Shown: piece after piece, positions 37,501-47,135 of the stretch
How the letters are laid out: every line of letters starts with the position of its first letter
How positions within the stretch are numbered: the stretch's first letter is position 1
Notes under the pieces: generated by a model
Seen by the model: the letters and a program-made list of their open reading frames with translations, nothing else
What the model was told of the DNA's origin: nothing
Database searches by the model: none
Assembly: GCF_001949145.1 (NCBI RefSeq)
Contig: NW_019091424.1
Coordinates: forward strand, 603,748 to 653,643
DNA length: 49,896 nt
Direction of reading: 5' to 3'
Source of the DNA: Acanthaster planci
Lineage: Eukaryota; Echinodermata; Asteroidea; Valvatida; Acanthasteridae
Made by a program: the position numbers and the translations under genes

Positions 37501-38766
37501 GTCAATTTCTTTGTTCATCTTTATAATCAGTTCAGTGTTTAACTGTGAATTGGTACTGGAAAAGTACCTGCTTATAGAACTGTAGGCACAGTACAGTGTG
37601 CAGAGTTGCCGTGGACACTTTTTTGTCTAGGCAAGGAGGGAGGAGAGAACCTCTGTGGGAAACCCCAGCGTGACCCCAGCATGACCCCAGCAAGTCCTGG
37701 GGTCGACCTGTTGTAACCAGTGCACTACAAGCCAGGGGGCTGTTGGTTCGAGTCCCGCCCGAGTGAACCTGGGCAGTTTTTCCAAAACGTCAGCGCAGAG
37801 AAGAGAATGAAAAAAAAAACACACATGCCAAAATTGAAATTTACCTCATCTGTACCGATCAACACGTTGCCCTTGCCATCCGCAGCTAAGGTGCAGAAGG
37901 AAGACATGGCCAAGAGGGAGAAAGAGAAGAAGGAACGCACCAAGGTGGAGTTCAAGATGGGCATGGTCAAGAAGACCACTCCAGTTCCTGCCATCTCTAC
38001 TGTCACGACCTCTACAGGTGCCGCTACGACAGCGTCAAGTACCGCCGCTTCCCAACCTGCTACTACCTCAGCTGTACCCTTGCTATCAATAACGACCAGC
38101 CACTCGGCACCATCAGCTACATCAGGTATTCATGACTAGGGTTTTTTCAAACCATAAAAAAAGTGAAAAAAACGGCAAGAAATAGCATTAAACATGGCCA
38201 AATGCTAGGAATACTAACTCGGGTGTTATTTGGAAATCAAATGTATCTAACTACAACGTCATATTTTGTTACACTCTGCGACACTGCCACAGAGAGGCGT
38301 TATCATTTTGAGTGTCTTTTTACTGTTATTTGCATTATAATGTCACGTTTTGTTTCTGACAAGATACATAGCTAGATGTATGCCCGTTCAAACCTGTTAG
38401 ACAGGCCGATTTCTCCTTGAAAGTATCAGCAAAAGAGTTCTTACTCTTTCCACTGGCCATGTTGTAAAAATCCTCCTCCCTGTGATTGTACCGATTTGTA
38501 TCAATCCATCCGCAGATGAACCAGAACGGAAGCGCAAGTCAAAATGGGGCGTGGTCCCCCAGGACTCCATCAGGCCTCTACTGCCACTCCCTACTCCCAT
38601 CCAGTCGTTCCCGATTGCCATGGTAACCAGGCCTCAAGTCAACATGATGAGTGCCTTAGTGACCAACCCCGTCTCCTTGCCTCCCATGATGCCCGCATCA
38701 TCGGTCGCCAAGACGACTGTCATCCCCTCTGTAGGTGTGTTGAAAAAACCAAAGATGGAGAAGTGA
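34519..38766 (+). CDS. SAP30BP: SAP30-binding protein (HCNGP family), complete, 7 coding exons
   Basis: Nuclear HCNGP-family protein; vertebrate SAP30BP binds the SIN3-histone deacetylase component SAP30 and acts in transcription and splicing. Exons: 34519-34630, 35099-35178, 35455-35601, 36076-36152, 36598-36710, 37886-38125, 38516-38766 (stop 38764-38766). They total 1020 nt, 339 residues, against 308 in human. Visible: an acidic N-terminus (GDSDPDSDDDNE), then the core LPPEPTGRCSKHLQ (residues 100-113), KDFRNPSIYEKL, IDELGSNYPTDVFNPHGWDE and SSYYEAL. A Lys/Glu-rich helix KREKEKKERTKVEF follows, then a Ser/Thr/Ala-rich stretch, KRKSKWG, and the C-terminal KTTVIPSVGVLKK. All junctions are GT-AG and in phase. 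It is divergent to POLR3B. The short exon 2 is the least certain because the acidic region is poorly conserved. Confidence 0.93.
35686..35828. mobile_element. Foldback MITE family B, copy 2 (SAP30BP intron 3)
   Basis: The left end gggcctgtttctttcacatg pairs with gcatgtgaaacagataggtc at the right end. Inner arms cagtaatcc with ctggttc pair with gaaccag and gggaccactg. Same length (143 bp) and layout as 17866-18008, with many substitutions, so both are old copies of one family. Confidence 0.7.
37432..37503 (+). tRNA. tRNA-like sequence/pseudogene (nominal GGT anticodon), likely SINE head
   Basis: 72 nt with a tRNA layout. The acceptor stem ggctgga/tccagtc has 7 pairs (one wobble) and the D arm is gctc-agttggta-gagc. 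The anticodon stem ctggt/tccag has 4 of 5 pairs. The A box tagctcagttgg and B box ggttcaaatcc (37483-37493) are intact. Against function, position 33 is C instead of T and only three of five T-stem pairs form. The 3' flank (aatttctttgttcatc) looks like a retroposon body. I favour a tRNA pseudogene or SINE over a working tRNA gene. Confidence 0.5.
37738..37760 (+). repeat. Second B-box-bearing fragment in the same intron
   Basis: ggttcgagtcc at 37744-37754 is a perfect tRNA-type B box, followed by cgcccgagtg. No complete tRNA fold is visible. It probably marks another SINE remnant, about 130 bp before SAP30BP exon 6. Confidence 0.35.
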
Positions 38767-39499
38767 TAGTGCATCGCTTTGTAGCAAAAGACATTAAAGC
38801 GGAGACTGTCTGGTATCACGCCTCCTCTAACCATCAATTTGCATGATCCTGTCTCTTGTCAACTAATGAGGATGAGATCACAGAATGATGGTCCGTCACC
38901 TGGCCAGGTTTTTAGGTAGCCTTTGAAAAACCTGGTGTCCATTTTTCTCCTCAAGTTCAAAAGCAGTGTCTGAGTTGGAGAAGTTGTAAGCTTTCCTGAA
39001 TTCCCCCAAAGGTTGTTCAATATAGCCCACAGGGTACCTGAAAGTTCGCCAGATGGGAAATCTGTGATCATTTTGTCGGGGCATTGATATCAACGTCAGC
39101 GCAGCGTGCAGTTTTGGTTAGTTTTTGTTTCTGTCAAGTTAAGTTCACTGCAAGAAAGGACCATGTTTCTATTTGTTGTGTAGTAAAATGATCAAAGTAT
39201 TTGATTGTACGTTGGTTTGATTGTACTCGCCTCATTTTTTTGGTGTCTACTGATGAAATACCTCCTGCTCTATATGAGACAAGTTCAAGCGACAACTAGA
39301 GTTACCCGTAGTTTGACCAACGTCTCTCTTGACCATGTACGGATGATCCATTTGGAACTAGGACCTGGGGCAGTATTACATCGCAGGTTATCAATAGTCT
39401 GTTGGATATTGAAGTTCAAAGGGTGGTGATATCAACGTAATGAGTGAATTTGGTATTCAGTTCAGCCCCAAATTAAGCTTGTCAGAGGTTATCTGGATA
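38767..39499 (+). other. SAP30BP 3' UTR and flank
   Basis: No gene recognised. The first possible poly(A) hexamer, attaaa at 38793-38798, is very close to the stop; a canonical aataaa appears only at 40585-40590. The 3' end of the transcript is therefore undetermined. Confidence 0.35.
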
Positions 39500-39830
39500 C
39501 ATCAGTACGCCCCAGTGGTGTATTCGGGGGTGGGGGGTGGAATTGCCTCCCCCAACGGATATTTGAGTAAGGCTCTTGACAATTTTCTCTCCCCGAACAT
39601 GTTGAATANNNNNNNNNNNNNNNNNNNNNNNNNNNNNNNNNNNNNNNNNNNNNNNNNNNNNNNNNNNNNNNNNNNNNNNNNNNNNNNNNNNNNNNNNNNN
39701 NNNNNNNNNNNNNNNNNNNNNNNNNNNNNNNNNNNNNNNNNNNNNNNNNNNNNNNNNNNNNNNNNNCAACACAAAGCAGGGGGGTTCTCTCCGTCTCATA
39801 CCTTGCTGCATATGATTCACTATGGAAATT
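39500..39830. mobile_element. Family A foldback element copy interrupted by the assembly gap
   Basis: The right side (caacacaaagcagggggg, ttctctccgtctcat, accttgctgcat) matches the right end of the element at 3678-3912. The left side has a G-rich tract and ccccgaacatgttgaat up to the gap. N bases occupy 39609-39766. A palindromic repeat is a plausible cause of the assembly break. Confidence 0.45.
39609..39766. other. Assembly gap (158 N)
   Basis: A run of N with no base information. Any open frame spanning it is meaningless. Confidence 0.99.
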
Positions 39831-42033
39831 CCCCCCCCCCCCCGACACACACACCCACACCATGCCAGAGCAACAGTGGCCTAATCAGTGTGGCCGTTTG
39901 TCGACTCTCATACGCTGAACATGCTCAGACTTTGTACTAATTGTGCATTTTTGAAATAACCAAAGTGGCTCATTGAGCCCAGAAATCACAAAATGCAGGA
40001 GAGACGCAACAGAAGGCAAAATGTGTACAGGGGATTTTAATAACAACTGACGTCGCTCCAGCGTGACTGTACGGAGGTTGTGCGCAGCAACAAACTGCTT
40101 TGGTAATGGAAAGATTGCACAAAAGATCCACTCATGTCTTTGGAGCAACAGCTCTGAAAATGACTGCCAGACGCAACCTCTGTATGGAGTACGTGTACAG
40201 TTGTTCCAAGGTGAAAGGCCAATTGACTGAAACCTTAAGGCAAATAGATGGAGTTATGGCTGAGTGACTTGTGTGGACCACTAACCTCGACCTGCAAAAC
40301 ATTCAATGCCTACAAAAGGGCAGATACATGCCTTATACACGCACATAGCACACACGCACTCTCTTAGTTGCTCCCCGTTCATTCAAATTCAATTTTATTT
40401 GGTCTATGTTGTATAAAAGCGGATAAGTGTGTTCCATCGGCGATCCACTTTAAAATGTTTCTTTAAAAACACCAACGAAGACATTCAAGCTACATAATCA
40501 CAAGTAATTCGCAATAAGATAAGAAAAACCTAAAACAGAATTAAACTAATTACGGTAGATTCTCATAATTAAAAGACCAAATTAAATAAAAAATGGAAAA
40601 CAATAACAATTATAACAATCAATGCACTTATTACCATGCGTTTCCCCGCTTAACTGCGGAATTATACGGTTGAAGTGAGCTGGGAACAAATCTTACTCTT
40701 ATTCTGTTGACAAAGTGAGCCAAACATGAACATGTTGAATTGAAAGTTAAAGCACTTAGTTATACACAAACTCATAAAATAAATGCAACATTGTCCGATT
40801 GACATAAAACTCTCTCATTTTCCGAAGGAACTACTTACGTTGGTTTGGTTAGCCCTCTTACACATCGGTTAAGTGTTTCTTGTCTACCACACAGATACCT
40901 TAAGTGATTGGATCATGTGCCTTAGTACTACGCCGGGAGTGAAAAATCAGTTTCTTCGTTTTTGTGTAGTTATCCCATGAAATGTTGCCCGTTTTCAAAG
41001 GATTTGCATCAGCATTTGAGAAACAGTACAAGCCGTACCTGCTGATGTATGTGTTGGGATGGGTGTGTTTGTGCTAACCTTACATACCTAGTGTGGACAT
41101 GTGAACAAAAGATGTCCACGTGATGCAGGAAAGGAAGACGTTCTGTGGACTTACACGTCCACAGGACGTTTCCCCTTCTGTGAAAAAGAAGTTAAGAGGC
41201 ATTGTGGGGTTGGGGTCATCCGTCGTAACAGGAAGAGAAACAGTCAAGGAAACCTTGTACAAAAAAAACCAGCTTAAAACCGTGTTCCCAGTTCAAGAAA
41301 AATTTGTATTTTCACTGAATTTTCTTAACTGCACGAAAAGAAAGGAACGTCCATAGTAGGCATGTAAGGTTGGGTGAGTGTGTGTGTTCTTAAGAATTGA
41401 AAAGTGGAAAACAAGATTCACCCTTCCCTCCGATCGAAGAACAGGATGAGAACTCACCCTCTCACATTAAATGCCATGGATTTTGCTTTAGGGAGTTTTA
41501 CCTTGAGATTTCTCTCAGAATAGATTCCTTTGGTTTTCCTCATTTCCTCAGAAAATGGTCGATGTCTAGGTGTAATTTCGTGCCCTGATTATTAATATTA
41601 TGCTATTTGTGCAAACAATCAGAGATAGTAAACATGGGCATAGTCCTTGTCATGAGCACAATGCAAGAGAAATCCCTTTCTACCAGGACGTTTTCCGAAT
41701 GTGCATTCCGTTTTTTATTCATCGTGGTATCTTGCACAACACGACCGACCAACGATGTAACAATTGTTAAAAAGCAGTTCGGCGGTCTATAAATATCGGG
41801 TCGGAACATTGCCTATGTTATAAAGTTTCACACACGGCCCCTTATAATTTAATCGACAGCCCTACCTAATCGCCAAAGCTTGTGATTGCCATATACATGT
41901 AGTTTATTTCATAAGGTTTATTTCATAACGTGTATTTCATAACTCCTCACGTGGTGATTTTGTATCCCCATCCCGTTTTACATGGTTTTAAAGTCATACG
42001 TGACAATGTCCTCTGCACTCTGTCACATTGGAT
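39831..42033. other. Intergenic, AT-rich, no gene recognised
   Basis: Begins with a C-run and a short ca microsatellite (39830-39860). A perfect-looking hairpin, acgttctgtggac/gtccacaggacgt, lies at about 41129-41168. An A-rich patch at 40480-40640 could be a retroposon tail. No protein family is recognised on either strand. Confidence 0.4.
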
Positions 42034-42171
42034 TAGTCTTGGCCCAAGACGTCAGTGATAGATTGTTGTTTTATTTCTGTTGAAGAGCGCCCTCGCACTA
42101 ATAGTGAGTCGATGGGGGCGCACTATGCACGGTGTCCGCTATCAAGCACTAACGTCTTGAAACCAAGACTA
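42034..42171. mobile_element. MITE-like element with about 30-bp inverted ends
   Basis: The left tagtcttggcccaagacgtc then agtgatag mirrors the right ctatcaagcac then taacgtcttgaaaccaagac ending with ta at 42171. The arms differ by small indels. The interior (gcgccctcgcactaatagtg against gggggcgcactat) is partly self-complementary too. Confidence 0.6.
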
Positions 42172-42319
42172 CCCTTAGATCCGCGGAGAAATGAGGAAAA
42201 GGTTAGTAAGCTTTGACCCTGGGGGGGGGGTGCTGTTCTGTCTTTCAGTAACAAGCCACATGCATGAAATAGCTTTAGGCTTATATCCTACTCTGCTATA
42301 GCTGGCAATATACCCGGCA

Positions 42320-42490
42320 AGATATGGACGGAGGGAGTACCCCCCCTTACCTGTCCAATCCCAATACACACTCTAGACTATTGTTACCTGAGACATCCCC
42401 CCTAGAAGTCTGTGAAGAATTCCTGAGATTCCGATCAAACAATGACCAACACAAAGGCGGGGGGGGGGGTGTTCCCTCCCTCCCACATCT
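42320..42490. mobile_element. Foldback/MITE-like element, family A copy 2
   Basis: The left arm agatatggacggagggagta then ccccccc pairs with ggggggg, tgttccctccctccc and acatct on the right. The interior ctctagactattgttacct, acatcccccct and gaattcctgagatt matches the element at 3678-3912, as does caatgaccaacacaaag. Confidence 0.6.
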
Positions 42491-43225
42491 CGTTTCCAAC
42501 TTGAAAGGGCTGGCAAGGCATGAAGCCGTCTGCCTGGAAGGCCGGGCTACAACGCTTCAGAGCGACCAAAAACCGACAGCCTTTACCGAAGTCGTTTCTG
42601 GGTCACAGACAAGGCCCAGGCAAGCCAGGCAGCCGTTGTGTAAACAACCCTTGATGTTTGTACACATTCCTATTACGAAGTCATATTGATATACTACTAA
42701 AAATAAACTCAAAATAAGGTTATATGACGCTGTAACATTAGCAATCCGCTGATCTGCTCTTCTTGTCCGCCTCCGAGTCCCCAACAACGTGCAGCCTCAT
42801 TCCAATCCTAATTTTCCACTTGTTCCTGCAATGAATTAATCCAAGGCATAAATCCGACGCCCAGTCCTGAAATCGAAACACATGTAAGTTAACACACAAG
42901 TTGGGCGTAGCACAACGTATAGATACCTGTCATTTTCTTAAACACTTGCTATACGCCCCAATCGCTATGTTAGTTTTGTCTCAGGTCGTATTTATGTGCT
43001 CCTATATCACTGTCCTCCGTAGTCACAGAAAACGTGAAGAAAATTATTGTATTGGATTACTTTCACTATTTTAGCTAATTTGTTTTTGTGAAACTTTGAA
43101 TCATCAGATCATATATATTATAATAATAATAATCTTTATTATATACAATTATATATTATATACATATATGTTTCATTGACTTACTCTAAAAACCCATCAC
43201 GTTTTTCAAATATATCTCAAACAGC
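42491..43225. other. Intergenic, no gene recognised
   Basis: Unassigned sequence ending in an AT microsatellite (taataataataatctttatt and atatatta, 43118-43170). Confidence 0.4.
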
Positions 43226-43458
43226 ACACTGCACAAACTGTGGTGTTGAAATCAACACTTTTTCAGATGACCACACCATAGGGTGTTGCTCGAACACCGC
43301 TGGTGTTACTTTCCACACCTACAAGTGTTTAAAAGCACTGAAAGGTGTTACAAGTAACACCAAATTACACCAAAATCTTTAACACCAGTGCAAAGTGTTG
43401 GTGCAGTCCTCTGATAACACGTAGGGTGTTAAATTTAAAACCCCATGTTTTGCAGTGT
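43226..43458. mobile_element. MITE rich in GGTGTT/AACACC palindromes
   Basis: Ends acactgca (43226-43233) and tgcagtgt (43451-43458) are inverted repeats, extended with mismatches by caaactg/catgttt. The interior contains more than ten ggtgtt or aacacc words, several in facing pairs such as gtgttgaaatcaacac. No gene is present. Confidence 0.55.
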
Positions 43459-43750
43459 AATATGTAATTTTTTAAAATAACAATTTATGATGTTTGTTTA
43501 ATGCATTTAAATGTCAGCAGTAGTTAAAGCTTAATCAAACATCCATGACATGTCACAGTTTAAGAACGTTTAAAAAATGTCAGTATAATATTTGTGTATT
43601 TTTTTAAGATCAACTACAGCTTTACAAGTCATTATGCCAACATCATTTTAACATGGAACCATCGATAAGATGCTATTACTATGATGTTCTAAAAATGTCG
43701 AATCTTGTGAAATATATCTATTAAATCAGCGAGTTTTAAATATCAATAGG

Positions 43751-43800
43751 TGATGCTCAAGTGAATTGAGCATCAATTAAGTTTACTTAAGTAAACTTAA
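43751..43800. repeat. Two adjacent hairpins, one a 24-bp perfect palindrome
   Basis: tgatgctcaa (43751-43760) and ttgagcatca (43766-43775) form a 10-bp stem with a 5-nt loop. It abuts a 24-nt palindrome, ttaagtttacttaag to aacttaa, at 43777-43800, centred on cttaag. Confidence 0.7.
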
Positions 43801-44120
43801 GTTTATGTTCTGGTTTGAAAATGTTATCAACACCGGTACATCACATTTCCTTGATATTTTGATATATCCTTGATATATTGGCTACAGCAATACAAGTATA
43901 TTGAATTCACACCATTCAAGCATTTCAGTACCACTATTATAACCTTGTGAAATACCGTGAGCCGTAAAAGGTTTCCTAAACAGAATCATAATGCCAAAAT
44001 TAATATTTGTGTTTTCATTTTCGATCACCTGAAGACCAATTCTATTGTGTATTTATCCCACGTCCTATAAAAAGCAAATTCCTACAGTTTTTCATCCTCC
44101 CTTGTCCATTTGTCCAAAAT

Positions 44121-45551
44121 TCAGTTTGAGTCAGTTGAGTATCCCAGTTGGACAGGAACTGAACGAAATGAGATTGGAATGTTCACTGGAGAGTTGTTAA
44201 CTACACGGTATTCACAGCGTTTGCTCCCATGAAAGTAATCCATGAAATTAGGTCCGTATTTGCTGTTAAACTGACGAAGATATACCATTGGAACAGTGCA
44301 TAGAAAATATGTTGCGCCAATCGCATATATAAGATAAACTGGGTGAAAGAAGATCACAGAAAATGGAGGTCCGGCGAGAATAGCCGCTGCCAGTCCCATG
44401 TTGGCTAGGCCAAACACCAATCCCGACTCTGTGGCGTAGCGCTCATCGGCGAGTGTAGAACACATGGATATCAGTGTGAAACGTGTTCCACTAGCCGCAA
44501 AGGAATGCACGAACAGGACCGAACCAGCGCCCAGAACTCCATTGGTTGAATTAAGGAGAGTCAGAGTCACTCCAGCAAGTCCCAGGGTTAATATTCCATA
44601 AACCCACAATCGATCTTTGACGATGGGAACGATTTGCGCGCTCAGGATACTGCTGGATAGAATCGCTGCACCGCACAATCCAAACACGAGAGATACAGTT
44701 GATACGTCGGCTCCAAAGGCTGATTTCATCCATATTCCCAGTGATGGGTCGAGGGAGGTCCTACCTGTGTCTGCAACGAAGAAACACAGTGCTAAGATGA
44801 TGATCTGTGCATCGCCAAACACTCTCCATCGCGAGGTACCGGTCTTTAATTCGGCTCTGTTTGTGGATGTGCTGTCTCCTTCAGACTGTCTCGACGAATG
44901 GAAATTGTCGGCCCGACAAGTTACCAAAATACCAAACATCAGAAGACATGATATCGGTATGAATAGGAGAAACACTCGCTGCTTCATTATGTCAAACAGT
45001 TGTCCGGTAAAGAGTCCTGCAAAATACGTGAATGAAATTTTGGCCATTGCCAAAGCCAGTATATTGCTGCATTCCTTCGACGAATTGTCATACAGGTCTT
45101 TTATCCTAGCGATTCCTATGGGTTGGAGACAGGCACTTGCTATACCCTGAAGAAGGCGCCCAACTGTGATAATCAACATGCTTGTGTTCATAACTCCATA
45201 AAGGAGACACTTAATTATCGAAATGAGTAATCCCAACGACAGAACAGCGTCAAAGCCGCACCTGTCAGCCAGCAGGCCGGCGATGGGAGAAAAACCGAAT
45301 TCCAAGACGCCAGTCGAAAAGAAAATTGCACCAACTGCGGGACTCGGCTGCGCTTCAGTCTGTCCACCACTTCCATTTGACAAAACAGCCGATACGTGGT
45401 CTGGACGCGTGGACGCCCATTCCATGCCAGACAGAAGAGGAAAGATCGCTCCGTACATCGCACTTTCGAGATACAGGGCTCCAATACTTGTCCAAATTCT
45501 CAGCCATTTTTCTGCTTTTGCATTGCAGCGAGCCATGACTGCCCAATGCAC
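44121..45551 (-). CDS. SLC18-like MFS transporter (vesicular amine transporter type), intronless
   Basis: A 476-residue major facilitator superfamily protein with about 12 hydrophobic segments. Similarity to SLC18 (VMAT/VAChT and SLC18B1), proton-coupled carriers that load amines into vesicles, is seen at four places: IGALYLESAMYGAIFPLL (TM1), GLLADRCGFDAV with Asp96-Arg97 (MFS motif A), GRLLQGIASACLQPIG (131-146), and DPSLGIWMKSAFG after TM7. The loop between TM1 and TM2 is long and has an N-glycosylation sequon at Asn59 (NGS), as in VMATs. TM1 has Glu29 where I recall VMATs using Asp. Two in-frame ATGs lie at the start (residues 1 and 6) and either may be used. The absence of introns contrasts with the neighbours and suggests a retrocopy or a single-exon lineage expansion. 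The substrate is unknown. Confidence 0.75.
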   Translation of the reverse strand: MHWAVMARCNAKAEKWLRIWTSIGALYLESAMYGAIFPLLSGMEWASTRPDHVSAVLSNGSGGQTEAQPSPAVGAIFFSTGVLEFGFSPIAGLLADRCGFDAVLSLGLLISIIKCLLYGVMNTSMLIITVGRLLQGIASACLQPIGIARIKDLYDNSSKECSNILALAMAKISFTYFAGLFTGQLFDIMKQRVFLLFIPISCLLMFGILVTCRADNFHSSRQSEGDSTSTNRAELKTGTSRWRVFGDAQIIILALCFFVADTGRTSLDPSLGIWMKSAFGADVSTVSLVFGLCGAAILSSSILSAQIVPIVKDRLWVYGILTLGLAGVTLTLLNSTNGVLGAGSVLFVHSFAASGTRFTLISMCSTLADERYATESGLVFGLANMGLAAAILAGPPFSVIFFHPVYLIYAIGATYFLCTVPMVYLRQFNSKYGPNFMDYFHGSKRCEYRVVNNSPVNIPISFRSVPVQLGYSTDSN

Positions 45552-46694
45552 AGCGTGAGTTTATAAACCAGGAATAACAGTTTGAGCATGGGTCTATAGT
45601 GGTTCACCGAGGTACAGTTATGTTGTACAATAGTTGTACTATAGGGCTTGTATTTCGGTACTGAAAGGCTCTATATGAAAAATGTCGCAAGGGGGTTGCT
45701 ATGGGTGTATTCAGCTGTACTGGTGGAGCAAGGTCGTTTTAAGGGTGTAAAAGGAGAAACAGTGGACACTGTCGATAATCGGTCACTCTGGAGAATTAAA
45801 ACACAATAGGGGTCAGGACGCACCGGACAGGGTCACGGTCAGAAAACAAAAGCAACCGGGAAAACTGATAATGTTTTTCGATGTGGAGTTTTACCGTGCA
45901 TATTTTTATTACATTAGACTGAAGAAAAATAAACAAATCGGTCAAATAATTTGAGAGCAAAATTCTACATTGTCTTTTCAGTTAACAACAATCTTTTGGA
46001 CAAGAAGGCCATCAGCCCATTTTTTCACAAAGTGACAACTTGAAAAGTAGCCTCGTTACGAGGTCAGGGGAACTGCATTGTTGTAATTGACAAGTGTATT
46101 AAAAAACGTGTTAAAAATGCACGCACACATTTTTAAATCGAGGGCAGATCCCACAGGTGGGCGGCAGTAACGGGGGGTCATATCCACCCCCCCCTCTCCC
46201 TTAATAAAAAGGATCCAACTTTTACTTTGAAAAAATGAGAGGGTGATTTTTTTGGTTATATGAAATGCGCCCTCTACAACTATCCATAAAAGCCGCGTTT
46301 GTGCCCGCGATCCGACTTACATGCAATGGCTTGAAATAACGCACATAGGCCTACCTGTGACAGCCGTAAGCTAACGGCTTCAGACAACTTCCCTAGTCTT
46401 GCGCGTTATTGCTTGCCGTAGCCAAGAAATGATGACATTTAGCGTAATCTTTGACCCCCGCCGCCATCGCCATACATTTTGTTGACAGTGAACTGATCAA
46501 CCAACCCTAGCGCTAGCAGGCGGTCATTGAGGGTAGAAAAACTGGAGCTAGGCCTATTGCCAGGTCGTACTTCTCACTGTTCATCATGTCAGCAGCAACA
46601 GCCTAAAATCTAAGGAACAGGGTAGGTAGTAACATTCCCGCCTCCACCATGGTTAAGAAGTGTTTAGCCAGCTAAACCATGATAGAGGATAGGT
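45552..46694. promoter_or_regulatory. Divergent intergenic region, transporter and KIF27
   Basis: The two start codons face away from each other across about 1.6 kb. The part at 46290-46540 is richer in CG (for example gcgcgttatt, cccgccgccatcgcc) and is a reasonable candidate for the kinesin promoter. No specific factor site or splice-supported 5' exon could be fixed. Confidence 0.3.
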
Positions 46695-46805
46695 AGCTCT
46701 GCTGAGTCTAGCGTTAGTATTCCTCTTTTTCCATGTTGGATGGGATCGTCATACCATGGAGGTAGAAATTCTACCTCCATGGTCATACTAACGTTAGCAG
46801 AGAAA
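46695..46805. repeat. Hairpin with a 31-nt palindrome, 5' of KIF27
   Basis: accatggaggtagaa at 46753-46767 is the exact reverse complement of ttctacctccatggt at 46769-46783, with one central base. Outer arms gctctgctgagtctagcgtt and agtat (from 46696) pair imperfectly with atactaacgttagcagag (to 46802). It is a palindromic element about 350 bp upstream of the kinesin start codon. Confidence 0.65.
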
Positions 46806-47135
46806 ATATCGAAGCAATTACTTAACTGCTTAAAAACCCAATTTTTCAGATCAGTTTCCTCATTTGCATGGCCTAGGGACCGGGGTATCTGGATTGGCCT
46901 ATGGAGCTCTTTCTCTTTCCAGTAGGCTTAGGCCTAATTAATTTTCCATCTGTCCTCAATTCTGACTCAGTGTTTTTCCTGACGTTTCATTTTATTCAAT
47001 TGCTGCAGGTTGAAATGTGGGAAGATTGACTTGACAGTGTTTTATACTAGACTTGGTCAAGTTTAGAGTAAGACATCATGACCTTTGGCCTCCTCATGAC
47101 GTAACTGAGAACGTGTGACTGTCTTTACCATAACC

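Larger units (their letters stand above)
36711..37885 (+). other. SAP30BP intron 5, repeat-bearing
   Basis: The largest intron of the gene. It holds the tRNA-like element at 37432-37503, three tandem 11-bp tgaccccagca units near 37665-37695, and the B-box fragment near 37744. I see no coding exon between the donor gtaagt at 36711 and the acceptor ending 37885. Confidence 0.5.

Noticed and set aside
39440-39940. Open frames crossing the run of N
   Set aside because: The gap has unknown sequence and possibly unknown length, so no frame across it can be trusted.
44617-45150. 177-codon plus-strand open frame
   Set aside because: Antisense shadow of the SLC18-like transporter gene.
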